Shown: positions 1 to 9,680, counted from the stretch's first letter. The stretch is 64,000 nucleotides of DNA from CADEEL01 sp050246475 (GCA_050246475.1 JBFWVZ010000007.1:58678-122677), one strand, 5' to 3'. Notes: generated by a model from the letters alone, not told the origin. Program-made: numbers and translations.

Positions 1-1536
1 CGCGCTCCAGGTTGTATAATTGAACGTGTCGGTCCGCGACAGCAGGCAAGGGCCGCCGGGCGTATTGGATGTGATCACGCCTGGACCGGCCGCATAGGCG
101 CAGATGCCGGCGATCGTCCGGTTTTCTCCGGCGATGGATTTCTCGTCCTCGGTGACGCGCCCGCCGAGCGAAAGCGTCAACGCATCGGTCAGATGGATGT
201 CTGCGTTGCCGAAGAAGGATTGCGATGAATTCTCCGCCGCGCCGGCGAACCGGATGGCGGTCGCCTGCACGGTGTTCGAGAGAACGCGCGTCGTGCCGGT
301 CGTCACCTCATCGCCGGCTTCATTGAAGTAATAGTAACCGGCGATCCAGTCGACGCGCCCGCCGAAGGCGTCGCCCAGCAATTGCGCTTCAATTGTGCGC
401 TGATCCTGGTTGGTGAAAATCTGCGGCTCGAACTGAATGAAAGCGACGCTGTCGGTAACGACGCCGTCTGTGTTGCCTCCCGATCGGTTGGAGCCGTCGA
501 GATAGGTCGCGATGAGGCGCGCCGTCAGGTGATCGTTGATGTCGTACTGACCCTGCAGGATCGCATATTGCGATTCCACCTGAGAGTACGGCACCACGCT
601 GGAGAGCGCCGACCAGAAATCCGCCGCCCGGTAGGGCGAGTTGAATTGGTTGGTGTTGCCGGGCCCTGCCGTATTTGAGATGTCGCCGAGCAGATTGACG
701 ATCATCGTGCCGTTGTTTTCGTTCTGGTAACTCCCGTAGGTAAGATCGAAGTGCCAACGGTCGGTCGGCTCTAGGACAAAAGTCACGCGGTGCGATTGCG
801 AATCGTGGTCGTCGGTGTCGATCACGTCGGTGATCGAGCCTGGCCCCGTGAAGGGCTCGGTCGTCACATAGCTGGTCGTGTAGCCGGAGCGCTGCCGCAG
901 CGAGCCTGCGTAGCGCATGGTGAACTCACCGGGAACGATCGGGATGGTGATCGCGCCGCTCAAATCGAATGCGTCGTAGTTGCCGTAGCTCAGGGCAAGC
1001 GTGCCGTTCACTGGATCGTCAGGGTCCGGCATGTTTGTGATGATGCGAACGGCGCCGCCGACCGTGTTGCGCCCAAAGAGCGTACCTTGCGGGCCGCGCA
1101 GCACTTCGACGCGCTGAACATCGAGCATGTCGACGAGCGCAGCGTGCGCGCGCGCGACATACATGTCGTTGATGTAGACGCCGACGGCGGGGTCGAGCGT
1201 CATCAGATAGTCGTTTTGGCTCAAGCCGCGAATGCTGAGCACCGCCGCGCCGGGATTGGGCGCGCTGCGTGTGATGACGGTGTTGGGCACCGATTCGGCG
1301 ATCGCGATTGTGTCGGTCACGCCGCGATCGACCATCTCTTGTTCGTTGAGCGCGGTCACCGCGACGGGCGTTTGTTGAAGCACTTCTTCACGCCGGCGCG
1401 CCGTAACGACGATTTCGTCGGATTCATTGGCGCGCGGCGACGGCGCGTTTTGCGCGTTGGCTTGCGGCGTGAACGCCAGCGCGCTGAAGGCGACGCCCAG
1501 CGCCATGGTCAGACGAAAAGACCGGATGTCCCGCAC
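1..1536 (-). CDS. TonB-dependent outer-membrane receptor, 3' end outside the window
   Basis: This is the N-terminal part of a TonB-dependent receptor that would import a large or lipophilic substrate across the outer membrane. The reading frame opens at a GTG at 1536, which has a GGGAGG ribosome site seven bases upstream. It shows a signal peptide ending near AQAN-type residues, a TonB box around residue 42 (EIVVTARRREE), and the plug-domain signature RGPQGTLFGRNTVGG near residue 150. Beta-barrel-like sequence follows to the window edge, so the C-terminus is missing. It lies downstream of the P450 operon on the same strand, and an 18-bp inverted repeat sits in its promoter gap. The fold is certain, the substrate unknown; the neighbouring catabolic genes suggest a hydrophobic compound. 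Confidence 0.93.
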   Translation of the reverse strand, partial: MRDIRSFRLTMALGVAFSALAFTPQANAQNAPSPRANESDEIVVTARRREEVLQQTPVAVTALNEQEMVDRGVTDTIAIAESVPNTVITRSAPNPGAAVLSIRGLSQNDYLMTLDPAVGVYINDMYVARAHAALVDMLDVQRVEVLRGPQGTLFGRNTVGGAVRIITNMPDPDDPVNGTLALSYGNYDAFDLSGAITIPIVPGEFTMRYAGSLRQRSGYTTSYVTTEPFTGPGSITDVIDTDDHDSQSHRVTFVLEPTDRWHFDLTYGSYQNENNGTMIVNLLGDISNTAGPGNTNQFNSPYRAADFWSALSSVVPYSQVESQYAILQGQYDINDHLTARLIATYLDGSNRSGGNTDGVVTDSVAFIQFEPQIFTNQDQRTIEAQLLGDAFGGRVDWIAGYYYFNEAGDEVTTGTTRVLSNTVQATAIRFAGAAENSSQSFFGNADIHLTDALTLSLGGRVTEDEKSIAGENRTIAGICAYAAGPGVITSNTPGGPCLLSRTDTFNYTTWSA

Positions 1537-1575
1537 TTTCTTCCCTCCCGTAGAATCGCATTCAGCGACCTTTAT

Positions 1576-1593
1576 TATAGAGGTAACTCTATA
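1576..1593. promoter_or_regulatory. Inverted-repeat operator candidate before the TonB receptor
   Basis: TATAGAG-GTAA-CTCTATA is a perfect 7-4-7 inverted repeat in the gap upstream of the receptor. It matches in layout the repeats at 5573, 8078 and 10518. This looks like a binding site for a TetR-like dimer; no regulator gene is present nearby. Confidence 0.5.
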
Positions 1594-1682
1594 TTCGGTT
1601 ACCCCTTTGTGCAAGCGCGGCGCGCGCTTTGCCTTGCCGCAACGCCAGGAGCGCGGCTTTTTGGCAACAATCAGAGCAGAGA

Positions 1683-2927
1683 TTACGCCCGAGAGGCGAA
1701 TCGCATGGGCGCGCGGAATGGCGTGATCTTGGGGCCCCCGCTGATGAATTCGACGGGTCCGTCCAATTCGTAATCCGGGATGGCCGCATGCACTTCTTCA
1801 AGCGCAATGCGCAATTGCAGCGTCGCCAGATGCGATCCCAAACAGCGATGCACGCCCGCGCCGAACGTTAGATGCGTGCGCGCATTTTCGCGTGAGAAAT
1901 CCACCGACGCAGGATCTGGATAATGGCCTGCATCGCGGTTTGCCGACGCGGTGGGCAACACGATCATGTCGCCGGCCTTGAGCTGCACGCCCGCGAACTC
2001 ACCGTCGCGCGTCACGCTGCGCGACATGTGATGAAAGCCATTGAACCGCAGTAATTCCTCGGAGGCTTGCCAGATAAAGTCGGGATCGTTGAGCCGCGCG
2101 ATGATTTGCCGCTTGTGCCCTGGATGTGTGGCGAGAAAGACGTGCGCATAGGTAATGGACGCCGCGGTGGAATCCGTTCCGGCAAAGAAAAGAAGCGTCG
2201 TCATGTTGAGCGCTTCTTCGTCGGTGACGGGACGGCCGTTCACTTCCGATGCAAGCAGCATCGAAATGACGTCGTCGCCGGGCGAAGCTTTCCGCTGTCT
2301 GAGGATGTCGGCCAGAAAGGCTTCGATTTCGTCATTCGTCGCTTTGCGGGCTGCTTTCGCGGCCGCCTCCCCCTGCTCCTTCCAGATGGTGTTCGGCGTG
2401 TAGATGAGATCGTGCGAGAGCTTGTGGAAGTAGCCGAAATTCTCGGTTGGAAGCCCAAGTTGCCCGCAGAACATTGCTGAAGGCAGCGACAACGCGAATT
2501 CAGACGCGAACTCCATTTTGCCTTTAGGAGCGACGGCTTCGAGGCTGCGGCGCGCCACGCCGCGAATGATCGGCTCCAATTTCGCGATTTGCCGCGGGCC
2601 GAAAAGCGCCGTCATGATCCGGCGATAAGGCAGATGCTCGGGCGGATTGAGCCCAAGCGGGATGAACAACCGATTGAACGGGGCGCGCGGCAAGCCGTGA
2701 TCTTGTTTGAAGAGTTCGTGATTTTGGAATGCCGCGCGAATGTCGTCGTAGCGGGTGAATACCCAGAACCCGCCATAGAAGGTGCTGAAGAAGACAGCGC
2801 GTTGGTCGCGCACGCCGTCAAGGCAGGCGGACGGATCGGCCATGACGGCGTCGCCGTGTGCGAAGTCGTAAGCAAACACCAAATCCGGCGGAACGTGCGC
2901 GGGGATTGTGGAGTGCGCCGACGACAT
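1683..2927 (-). CDS. Cytochrome P450
   Basis: This is a soluble bacterial P450 of 414 residues, the usual length, which would hydroxylate or demethylate an organic substrate with electrons from a ferredoxin. All signature motifs are intact: the I-helix AGTDST at about 249-254, the ExxR motif at E291-R294, and the haem loop FGAGVHRCLG at 355-364 with Cys362 as the thiolate ligand. The start codon is two bases after the stop of the transporter gene, so it is the last gene of a propeller-transporter-P450 operon. No ferredoxin or ferredoxin reductase gene is seen in the window, so the redox partner must be elsewhere. Substrate is unknown. Confidence 0.95.
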   Translation of the reverse strand: MSSAHSTIPAHVPPDLVFAYDFAHGDAVMADPSACLDGVRDQRAVFFSTFYGGFWVFTRYDDIRAAFQNHELFKQDHGLPRAPFNRLFIPLGLNPPEHLPYRRIMTALFGPRQIAKLEPIIRGVARRSLEAVAPKGKMEFASEFALSLPSAMFCGQLGLPTENFGYFHKLSHDLIYTPNTIWKEQGEAAAKAARKATNDEIEAFLADILRQRKASPGDDVISMLLASEVNGRPVTDEEALNMTTLLFFAGTDSTAASITYAHVFLATHPGHKRQIIARLNDPDFIWQASEELLRFNGFHHMSRSVTRDGEFAGVQLKAGDMIVLPTASANRDAGHYPDPASVDFSRENARTHLTFGAGVHRCLGSHLATLQLRIALEEVHAAIPDYELDGPVEFISGGPKITPFRAPMRFASRA

Positions 2928-2929
2928 GA

Positions 2930-4333
2930 TTAGGCCTGCCTTTGCGCCGCGCGGCGCTCATCGAGCTCTCTTTGAATGCGGCGATGGAGCGCCGTGGAGA
3001 CCGGGAAGAACGAAACCACGATGACGCAAAGCGTGAGCGTGAAAGCAGGCGTGAGCAGCATGGTGGCGCGCATGCCGTCCAATGTTTCGGGGCTTTGCGT
3101 TTGGCCCGGCACGAACCCAAACCAGGTGAGCATATAGCCCACGAGCGCTGCGCCGATCGCGAGCGACGTTTTGTTCGCGAACACAATGACGCCGAAGCCC
3201 AACGCTTCAACGCGCTGGCCGGTCTTCCATTCTCCGTAATCGACGCTGTCGGCGGCGGCTGCGAATTGGATGATGAGATAGGCTTGCAGCCCCGCGCCGA
3301 AGAAAAAGAAGATGGCGCACAAGACGGGCACGGAACGCGGATCCAAGAAGAAAGCGAGCGCCGCCGCGGTCGCGGCAAGCGCTGCGCCTGACGTCCATGC
3401 GACGCGCTTTCCGGTTTTGCGCGCGAGATAGGCCCAGAACGGCGAAACGATGAGGCCCGCGGCCGATGAGGCCGACAAAGCGAACCGCGCCGCGCTGCGG
3501 TCCCCCAGATCATAGTGGAAGAAGTCGACCATCACCTTGTTGAACATTGTGATGGCGATGCCGCAGAGCATGGAGCCGGCGACGGCCACTAAGAAAGCGC
3601 GGTTGCGCGCCAGATGCTTGATCGCGGTGAGCGGCGAAGTGGTGTCGTTCTCTTCGATGACGCGCGCATCGGCTTCTTTGGTGACGAGGCCGGTGAAGGT
3701 GATGGACGCCGCCGAGAGGAGACCGATCAGCAAAGCGAGCCACAGGAAGCCGCGCCGGTCATCCCCCTGCCCGAACACGTCCACAAGCGTGAGGCCAAAG
3801 AAGGACACAAAGAGGATGCCGACCGCCAGGAACCAAGCGCGCCATGCTTCAAGATCGGACCGTTCATCGGCGTCGCGTGAGAGCTGCGTGACCATCGCGG
3901 TGTAGGGCATGTAGACGACCTGATAGGCCGTGCGGAAAAGCATGTGCGTGATGAGCGCGAGCGCGCCGGCTTCGATCCAGGCGACGTCGGGACGCCAAAA
4001 CATCGAGACGAAGACGAGCGACATCGGCAGCGAGCCGTAGATCAAATAGGGGCGATAGCGTCCGATCGATGTTTTCGTGCGCGCGACGATCCACGCCATG
4101 ATGGGATCGACGAGCGCGTCCCAGAAGGTTGCGATAGCGATGATGCCGCCCGCGGCGGCGGGCGTCAGGCCGTAAAACTCCGTGTAGAAGTAAAACAGCA
4201 ACTGCCCGATCATGATGTAGACGAGCGCAATGCCGAAGCCGCCGACGCCGAACCCGATTTGGTTCATGCGGCTCAAACGTTTGCCTTCAGGCGGCGCGGC
4301 AGCCGGCGCTGCGGGCGCTGTTGCATCAACCAC
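2930..4333 (-). CDS. MFS transporter, GPH (MelB-like) cation symporter family
   Basis: This 467-residue protein has about twelve hydrophobic segments and the GPH-family loop DALVDPIMAWIVAR followed by GRYRPY after the second to third helices. Family members import sugars, glycosides or related compounds with Na+ or H+. The GTG start lies three bases after the stop of the upstream propeller gene, and the P450 follows two bases after its own stop, so all three are co-transcribed. In catabolic clusters such carriers often move organic acids or terpenoid-like compounds; the real substrate cannot be read from the sequence. Confidence 0.88.
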   Translation of the reverse strand: MVDATAPAAPAAAPPEGKRLSRMNQIGFGVGGFGIALVYIMIGQLLFYFYTEFYGLTPAAAGGIIAIATFWDALVDPIMAWIVARTKTSIGRYRPYLIYGSLPMSLVFVSMFWRPDVAWIEAGALALITHMLFRTAYQVVYMPYTAMVTQLSRDADERSDLEAWRAWFLAVGILFVSFFGLTLVDVFGQGDDRRGFLWLALLIGLLSAASITFTGLVTKEADARVIEENDTTSPLTAIKHLARNRAFLVAVAGSMLCGIAITMFNKVMVDFFHYDLGDRSAARFALSASSAAGLIVSPFWAYLARKTGKRVAWTSGAALAATAAALAFFLDPRSVPVLCAIFFFFGAGLQAYLIIQFAAAADSVDYGEWKTGQRVEALGFGVIVFANKTSLAIGAALVGYMLTWFGFVPGQTQSPETLDGMRATMLLTPAFTLTLCVIVVSFFPVSTALHRRIQRELDERRAAQRQA

Positions 4334-4336
4334 GCG

Positions 4337-5509
4337 CTAGGCCTTTCCGTTATTGTAGCGGATTTCGTAAATCGCGCCGTCTGGTTCGTGATATTCGCCC
4401 GTGCAATAGGAGCGCCCGACAACGCCCATCAGCAGCCGCTCGCGATCGAACACCAAGCTTGTGTAGCTGCCTTGAAAATTGTCGGCGAAGACGCTGGTTT
4501 CGCCGTCGCCCGTCACGCGCATCACTTTGCCGTGGTAGGGCAGCCCCTCCTCGAACTCGTCGCATCCCGCGATCTGAGCAAGGTCGACTGGCCCCTCATC
4601 GACATAGAAGAAGTCGCCCGCATAGGGGCCAAACTCCTTTGGCGCTTGAATTGCGCGCAGCGGAATGGGCGGATCAGGGATCGGTTCAATCTTGCCGTCC
4701 GGGGTGATGCGCCAATGCGCGTAATCGCTCTTGGGCCGGCGCGCTGATTCAAAGCTCGCATTGCGCGCGCCGAAGAGGATGAGCTCGCCCGCATAATCGC
4801 GCCACCAATCGGGCGCGTAGATCACAAGCTGCGGCATGATCATCCCGTCGGGGTAATCGAGCGTGATGAAGGGCTCGATCTTTTTGTCCGGCGTAACGCG
4901 ATAGATCGTGCAATTCATAAAGGAATGAACGAAGAGCGAGCCGTCGAACGGCGTGCCTGCGCGGCCGAACGTGCCGGGCATCAATGCCCCGGGGACGCCG
5001 CCGCCAATGCGTCCATTGTTCGGCACGACGCAGAATGTTTCAGGCGCGCCGCCTTCTGGCGCGACGCGATAGACGGCGTGCGGTTTGGTTGCGCCCGGGC
5101 GTCCAGGCTCGGTCTGCCCGACGAAGAAGATGTGATCGCCCCAAGGGCCGAAATTCACCGGCGCCTTGTGCGGTTCAAACACTGTGCCGTGCGTCATCGA
5201 CCCCGGCGGCATCAGCGCTTCAAGCGTGTCGTCGCGTTTAAGCCGCCAGACGGAGCCGTGCCCTTCTTGAGGATTCCAGCCGACTTTTGATTGGCCGCCG
5301 ATGTCGCCGAAAATGATGGAGCCGTCGTCTTCGCGCCAACCGACGCGGTCGTCGTCGCGCCATCCCATCATCACGTCGAAGAATCCGTCGCCTTTGTCGA
5401 TCACGGCGCGGGTCGAATAGCCTGCGGCGCTGACTTTCATGCGGAAGGGATTGGCGCGCTTGAGCGCGGCATAGTCCGGCAACGCGGCATAAGCGGGATT
5501 ACGCGGCAT
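4337..5509 (-). CDS. Predicted beta-propeller protein of unknown function
   Basis: I do not recognise a named family for this 390-residue protein. Its repeated blade-like strands with Gly-Asp and Asp-Gly turns (for example GELILFGARN and GKVMRVTGDGETSVF) resemble SMP-30/gluconolactonase or strictosidine-synthase-like six-bladed propellers, which can be lactonases. There is no signal peptide, so it is likely cytoplasmic. It is the first gene of the operon with the GPH transporter and the P450. The best ribosome site (AGGAGG, 5534-5539) is 24 bases from the chosen ATG and lies in front of an out-of-frame ATG at 5528 that would give only ten codons. No other in-frame start is available. A lactone hydrolase in the same pathway is a reasonable inference. 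Confidence 0.7.
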   Translation of the reverse strand: MPRNPAYAALPDYAALKRANPFRMKVSAAGYSTRAVIDKGDGFFDVMMGWRDDDRVGWREDDGSIIFGDIGGQSKVGWNPQEGHGSVWRLKRDDTLEALMPPGSMTHGTVFEPHKAPVNFGPWGDHIFFVGQTEPGRPGATKPHAVYRVAPEGGAPETFCVVPNNGRIGGGVPGALMPGTFGRAGTPFDGSLFVHSFMNCTIYRVTPDKKIEPFITLDYPDGMIMPQLVIYAPDWWRDYAGELILFGARNASFESARRPKSDYAHWRITPDGKIEPIPDPPIPLRAIQAPKEFGPYAGDFFYVDEGPVDLAQIAGCDEFEEGLPYHGKVMRVTGDGETSVFADNFQGSYTSLVFDRERLLMGVVGRSYCTGEYHEPDGAIYEIRYNNGKA

Positions 5510-5572
5510 GGTTGCGCCTCGCGCGCATGATTTCCTCCTGGCGAGCGCTCATTTGGACCGGCGCTCTGTCCA

Positions 5573-5588
5573 ATTGAGTAAACTGAAT
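5573..5588. promoter_or_regulatory. Operator candidate before the propeller-transporter-P450 operon
   Basis: ATTGAG-TAAA-CTGAAT forms a 6-4-6 imperfect inverted repeat. The 15-base string CAATTGAGTAAACTG that contains its core (5571-5585) recurs exactly at 8076-8090. It lies between the MDR gene's stop and the start of the operon. Confidence 0.55.
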
Positions 5589-5610
5589 AGAGAGGCCCCG
5601 CAAGCCGCGC

Positions 5611-6612
5611 TCAGCGGCTGGGGTCCAGGATGGCGCGCCCCACGATGCGCCGCGCGCCCATGAGTTCAAAGCCTTCCCGCCATTGCGAGAGCGGCAGCTC
5701 GACGTGCACGTGCGGGCGCACCTGACGCTCTGCGATCATCCGCCAAACCGCATCCATATTCTCGCGGCCCTTTGCGGGATCGCGCCGCCCATATTCGCCC
5801 GCGCGCACGCCCACGAGCGAGAAGCCTTTGATGAGCGCCATATTCGCCGGCAAGGTCGGGATGCGTCCCGAGGTGAACCCGATCACCAAGAGGCGGCCAT
5901 TGAATGCGATGCACCGGACGCTTTCGTCGAACACGTCGCCGCCGACCGGATCATAGATGACGTCGGCGCCCTCGCCGCCCGTGATCTCTTTGACCTTGTC
6001 GCGAAAGCCGCCGGCGACATTGATGAGCGCGTCGGGACGATAGCGCTCTTCGATCAAGGCCAGCTTCTCGTCGGACGCCGAGGCCGCGATGACGCGCGCG
6101 CCGAGTGCTTTGGCGAGATCGACGGCGGCAAGCCCAACGCCCCCCGCCGCGCCATGAACGAGCACCCATTCGCCCTTTTGCAGCGCGGCGCGCCGCACCA
6201 GCGCGACATAGGCTGTGAGATAGCTCGCGCCCGCTGCGGCGGCTTCCGCAAAGGAGACGCCGGCGGGAATGCGGCGCATCTGTTCAACGCTGTAGGCGCC
6301 GTATTCGGCGAACGCGCCGCCGAGCCGCGTCGCCACGACCGCATCACCGACGTCGAACGCATCGGCGCTCTCGCCGAGGGCGACGATTTCGCCGGCCATG
6401 TCGCCGCCGGGAATGAAGGGCAAATCGGGCTTATGCTGGTAGGCCCCGCGCGTCATGAGGAGATCTGGAAAGCCGATGCCGGCCGCACGAATGCGCACCA
6501 ACGCCTCGCCCGCGCGCGGCGCAGGCGTCGCGGTGTCTTGCACGGCGACGCCGCCGAAATTCTCCGCCAAGCGCTCGAGCACCAGCGCCTTCATCGTCTT
6601 TGGCGGTGTCAC
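5611..6612 (-). CDS. Quinone-oxidoreductase-like MDR family NADPH oxidoreductase
   Basis: This 333-residue protein is a medium-chain dehydrogenase/reductase without the catalytic or structural zinc cysteines, so it belongs to the quinone reductase / enoyl reductase branch. The cofactor motif HGAAGGVGLAAV sits near residue 153, and the N-terminal half has the GroES-like fold signature GDAVVATRLGG. The start is a GTG at 6612 whose first bases overlap the TGA of the aldehyde dehydrogenase gene (GTGA), so the two are translationally coupled. It probably reduces a double bond of a pathway intermediate. The particular substrate is not deducible. Confidence 0.88.
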   Translation of the reverse strand: MTPPKTMKALVLERLAENFGGVAVQDTATPAPRAGEALVRIRAAGIGFPDLLMTRGAYQHKPDLPFIPGGDMAGEIVALGESADAFDVGDAVVATRLGGAFAEYGAYSVEQMRRIPAGVSFAEAAAAGASYLTAYVALVRRAALQKGEWVLVHGAAGGVGLAAVDLAKALGARVIAASASDEKLALIEERYRPDALINVAGGFRDKVKEITGGEGADVIYDPVGGDVFDESVRCIAFNGRLLVIGFTSGRIPTLPANMALIKGFSLVGVRAGEYGRRDPAKGRENMDAVWRMIAERQVRPHVHVELPLSQWREGFELMGARRIVGRAILDPSR

Positions 6613-8051
6613 GCCGCGCGTCCGTAGAGGCTCTTTGTTTCGAGATAATGCTGCAGGCCCTCAACGCCCATTTCGCGTCCAATGCCGGAAGCCTTGAAGC
6701 CGCCGAACGGACATTTGAGATCGACATAGAAGGTGTTGACGCCGATCGTGCCAGTGCGCACGCGTTTAGCGGCTTCGTAGCCGCGATCGGGATCGGCGCT
6801 GAACACCGCCCCGCCGAGCCCGTATTCCGATTGATTGGCGATGGCGACGGCTTCTTCGTCGCCGCCGTCATAAGGAATGATGACGCCGACGGGTCCGAAT
6901 ATCTCTTCTTGCGCGATGGTCATGTCGTTGCGCACGTCGGTGAAGACGGTCGGTGCGACATACCATCCTTTTGTTAGGTTTGGTGGACGCTTGCCGCCAG
7001 TCGTGAGGCGCGCGCCTTCTTGCACGCCCTTCTGGATGTAGCCTTCCACGCGGATGCGCTGGCGCTCCGCGATGAGAGGCCCGACCGCGGTCGCGTCCTC
7101 GTGCGGATCGCCGACCTTGAGCGTCTCCACCGCCGCTGTGATAGCGTCGGTGAATTCATCCAAACGGCGTCGCGGCACGACAATGCGCGTGAGCGCGGCG
7201 CACGCTTGGCCGTTATTGAAGGCAAGCCCCAGCGGGATCGCGCACTTGACCACGCTTTCGACGGTGGCGTCGTCAAGCACCACAGCGGCCGATTTGCCGC
7301 CAAGCTCCAGTGAGCAGCGTTTCAATTGTTCGCCGCAGATTGCGCCGATCCGGCGCCCCGCCGCCGTGCTGCCGGTGAAGGCGACTTTGTCGATTCCCGG
7401 ATGGCGCACGAGATGCTCGCCGACTTCGCGGCCGGCGGGCACGATGTTGAGCACGCCGGGGGGAAGGCCTGCCGCCAGCGCCGCCTCCGCAACATAGAAA
7501 GCGTCGAGCGGGGTTTCTGGCGCGGGTTTGGCGACAACGGTGCATCCCGCGACCAGCGCAGGCGCAGTCTTGATCATCATGAGGAAGAGCGGGCCGTTCC
7601 AGGGCGAGATTGCCGCAACAACGCCCACGGGCTCCTGTCGGATGAGCGCGGGGCCCACCATGCCGGCGCGCGGTGTTTCAAACGACCAAGCCTCGCCGAT
7701 GTCGGCGTAGAGATCGATCATCGTGGGCACGCCGCCTGCGCCGGCGCGCAAGAAGCTGATCGGCGAGCCAACCTCGTCGCACAGCAAATTCGTGATATCG
7801 CCCGCCCGCTCCCGCAGATAGGCGGCCACTTTGCGCAGGATATCGGCCCGCTCTTTGACGCTCATGCGCGGCCAGGGCCCATGATCGAAGGCCCGCCGCG
7901 CCGCCGCGACAGCGCGGTCCATGTCGGCGGCCGTGCCGTCTGGCGCAAAGCCGATGGCCTCTTCGGACGACGGCGAGACAACCTCGATCCGCGCCGACCC
8001 GGTCGATGGGGTCCACGCGCCGTCTATGAATAGCTCTTTGACCTCGCGCAC
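6609..8051 (-). CDS. Aldehyde dehydrogenase (NAD(P)+-dependent)
   Basis: This is a complete aldehyde dehydrogenase that oxidises an aldehyde intermediate to the acid, which the divergent acyl-CoA ligase could then activate. Visible motifs are PWN near residue 150, the general base in LELGGK (about Glu249), and the nucleophile in NNGQACAA (about Cys284). I chose the GTG at 8051 because GGGAG lies six bases before it. A longer frame from a TTG at 8078 would add nine residues but would place the operator at 8078-8093 over the start codon. The predicted length is 480 residues, usual for the family. It is followed by the overlapping MDR gene. Confidence 0.93.
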   Translation of the reverse strand: MREVKELFIDGAWTPSTGSARIEVVSPSSEEAIGFAPDGTAADMDRAVAAARRAFDHGPWPRMSVKERADILRKVAAYLRERAGDITNLLCDEVGSPISFLRAGAGGVPTMIDLYADIGEAWSFETPRAGMVGPALIRQEPVGVVAAISPWNGPLFLMMIKTAPALVAGCTVVAKPAPETPLDAFYVAEAALAAGLPPGVLNIVPAGREVGEHLVRHPGIDKVAFTGSTAAGRRIGAICGEQLKRCSLELGGKSAAVVLDDATVESVVKCAIPLGLAFNNGQACAALTRIVVPRRRLDEFTDAITAAVETLKVGDPHEDATAVGPLIAERQRIRVEGYIQKGVQEGARLTTGGKRPPNLTKGWYVAPTVFTDVRNDMTIAQEEIFGPVGVIIPYDGGDEEAVAIANQSEYGLGGAVFSADPDRGYEAAKRVRTGTIGVNTFYVDLKCPFGGFKASGIGREMGVEGLQHYLETKSLYGRAA

Positions 8052-8077
8052 GGCGCTCTCCCGATCATTGCCCGTCA

Positions 8078-8093
8078 ATTGAGTAAACTGTAT
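8078..8093. promoter_or_regulatory. Operator candidate in the aldehyde dehydrogenase / acyl-CoA ligase divergent gap
   Basis: ATTGAG-TAAA-CTGTAT is an imperfect 6-4-6 inverted repeat. Together with its upstream CA it repeats 15 bases seen at 5571-5585. Its place between two divergent start codons would let one regulator control both transcripts. Confidence 0.55.
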
Positions 8094-8147
8094 TAGTTTG
8101 CAGGGTCAACGGCTGCAAACCGAGCGGATGAGGAGGCAGTGTGCGCC

Positions 8148-9680
8148 ATGCGCCAATTCATCGACGTGCACGCCAACGCCGCGCCTGACCGCCCGGCCGT
8201 CATCATCGCTGAGACCGGCGAAACGCTGTCCTATGGCGCGCTTAACCGGCGATCCAATCAAATTGCGCATGTGTTGCGCAGGCGCGGCCTCCGGCGCGGC
8301 GATCATGTTGCGTTGCTGATCGGCAATTCGACAGCCTTCTTTGAGGTTGTCTGGGCATGTCAACGCGCCGGTCTCTATTACACGCCGATCAACACGCGCC
8401 TCACCGCGGGGGAAGCCGACTACATCGTGCGCGATTGCGGCGCACACGCGCTCATCGCCTCGTCGCGCTTCAATGAGACAGCGGGCGCACTTGCAATTGA
8501 CGGCGCGCTGCGCCTGCGCGCCAGCGTGCACGGCGCGATTCCAGGTTTTGACCCGCTCGACGGGCTCGCTGAGAGCGAGCCGGCCTTGCCGCTGGCGGAC
8601 GAGAGCGAAGGCGCGAGCATGATCTATTCGTCCGGCACGACCGGCAAACCGAAAGGCGTCAAGCGCGCGCTTCCGGAGCGCGCGCTCGGCGATCCGGACG
8701 TGTTCTCGGCGATGCTGGCGAAAGTCTATGGCTGGGACGCGCGCTCAATCTATCTCTGCCCTGCCCCGACCTATCACGGCGCGGGCCTTTGGTACTCGAC
8801 CGCGATGCACCGCATTGGCGCGACGTGCGTCGTGATGGAGAAGTTCACGCCCGAAGGCTTTCTTGACGCCGTGGAGCGCTATCGCGTGACGCACACGCAA
8901 GTTGTGCCGACCATGATGGCGCGTCTCGTCAAACTGCCGGCGGTTGAACGCACGAGACGCGATCTGTCGTCACTGAAGGTGTTGATCCACGCGGCCGCGC
9001 CCTGCCCGATCCCGATCAAGGAGCGGATGATCGATTGGATGGGGCCGATCGTCTATGAATATTTCGCGGCGACCGAAGGCAACGGCTACACCTTCATCGA
9101 TGCGCGCGAATGGCTGAAGCACAAGGGCTCCGTCGGCAAGCCCATCATCGGTGAATTGCACATCGTGAGTGAAGACGGACGCGAATGCGCCGCCGGCGAA
9201 TCCGGTCTGGTGTATTTTGGCGGCGTCACGCCGTTTTCCTATCACAATGATCCGAGCAAGACCGATGAGAGCCGCCATCCGCAGGGTTGGACGACGACGG
9301 GCGACATCGGACGTCTCGACAAGGACGGCTACCTCTATTTGACCGACCGAAAGGCGTTCACGATCATTTCTGGCGGCGTGAACATCTATCCGCAGGAAAT
9401 CGAGAATGCGCTGCTAGAACATGCCGACGTCGCCGACGCAGCCGTCTTCGGCGTGCCGGACGATGATTTCGGCGAGCAAGTGAAGGCGGTTGTCGAACTC
9501 TCATCCTCGGCTCATGCGAGCGATGCGTTGGCTCAGGAGCTTATCAGTCATTGCCGGGCGCGCCTTGCCGCCTACAAATGCCCGAAGAGCTTGGACTTCG
9601 TCGCAACATTGCCGCGCGGCGAGAACGGCAAGCTCTATAAGAAAGCGCTGCGCGATTCTTATTGGCCGAAGAGCGCTTAG
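8148..9680 (+). CDS. AMP-dependent acyl-CoA synthetase / ligase
   Basis: This ANL-superfamily enzyme activates a carboxylic acid to its CoA thioester through an acyl-adenylate. The AMP-binding P-loop YSSGTTGKPKGVK is at about 160-172, the YEYFAATEG motif is near 300, the hinge TGDIGRLDKDGYLYLTDR near 385, and the catalytic lysine region is at the C-terminus (ENGKLYKKAL). AGGAGG at 8131-8136 lies 11 bases before the ATG at 8148; a GTG at 8139 is in frame but too close to the ribosome site. It is divergent from the aldehyde dehydrogenase and ends in a four-base convergent overlap with the next gene. Substrate class is unknown. Confidence 0.93.
   Translation: MRQFIDVHANAAPDRPAVIIAETGETLSYGALNRRSNQIAHVLRRRGLRRGDHVALLIGNSTAFFEVVWACQRAGLYYTPINTRLTAGEADYIVRDCGAHALIASSRFNETAGALAIDGALRLRASVHGAIPGFDPLDGLAESEPALPLADESEGASMIYSSGTTGKPKGVKRALPERALGDPDVFSAMLAKVYGWDARSIYLCPAPTYHGAGLWYSTAMHRIGATCVVMEKFTPEGFLDAVERYRVTHTQVVPTMMARLVKLPAVERTRRDLSSLKVLIHAAAPCPIPIKERMIDWMGPIVYEYFAATEGNGYTFIDAREWLKHKGSVGKPIIGELHIVSEDGRECAAGESGLVYFGGVTPFSYHNDPSKTDESRHPQGWTTTGDIGRLDKDGYLYLTDRKAFTIISGGVNIYPQEIENALLEHADVADAAVFGVPDDDFGEQVKAVVELSSSAHASDALAQELISHCRARLAAYKCPKSLDFVATLPRGENGKLYKKALRDSYWPKSA

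Noticed and set aside
790..1773. Plus-strand frame of 327 codons
   Set aside because: It is antisense to the TonB receptor, has no protein pattern, and is typical of GC-rich shadow frames.
5501..5528. Ten-codon frame from the ATG at 5528 behind a perfect AGGAGG
   Set aside because: Too short to call a leader peptide; only noted because the propeller gene lacks a close ribosome site.
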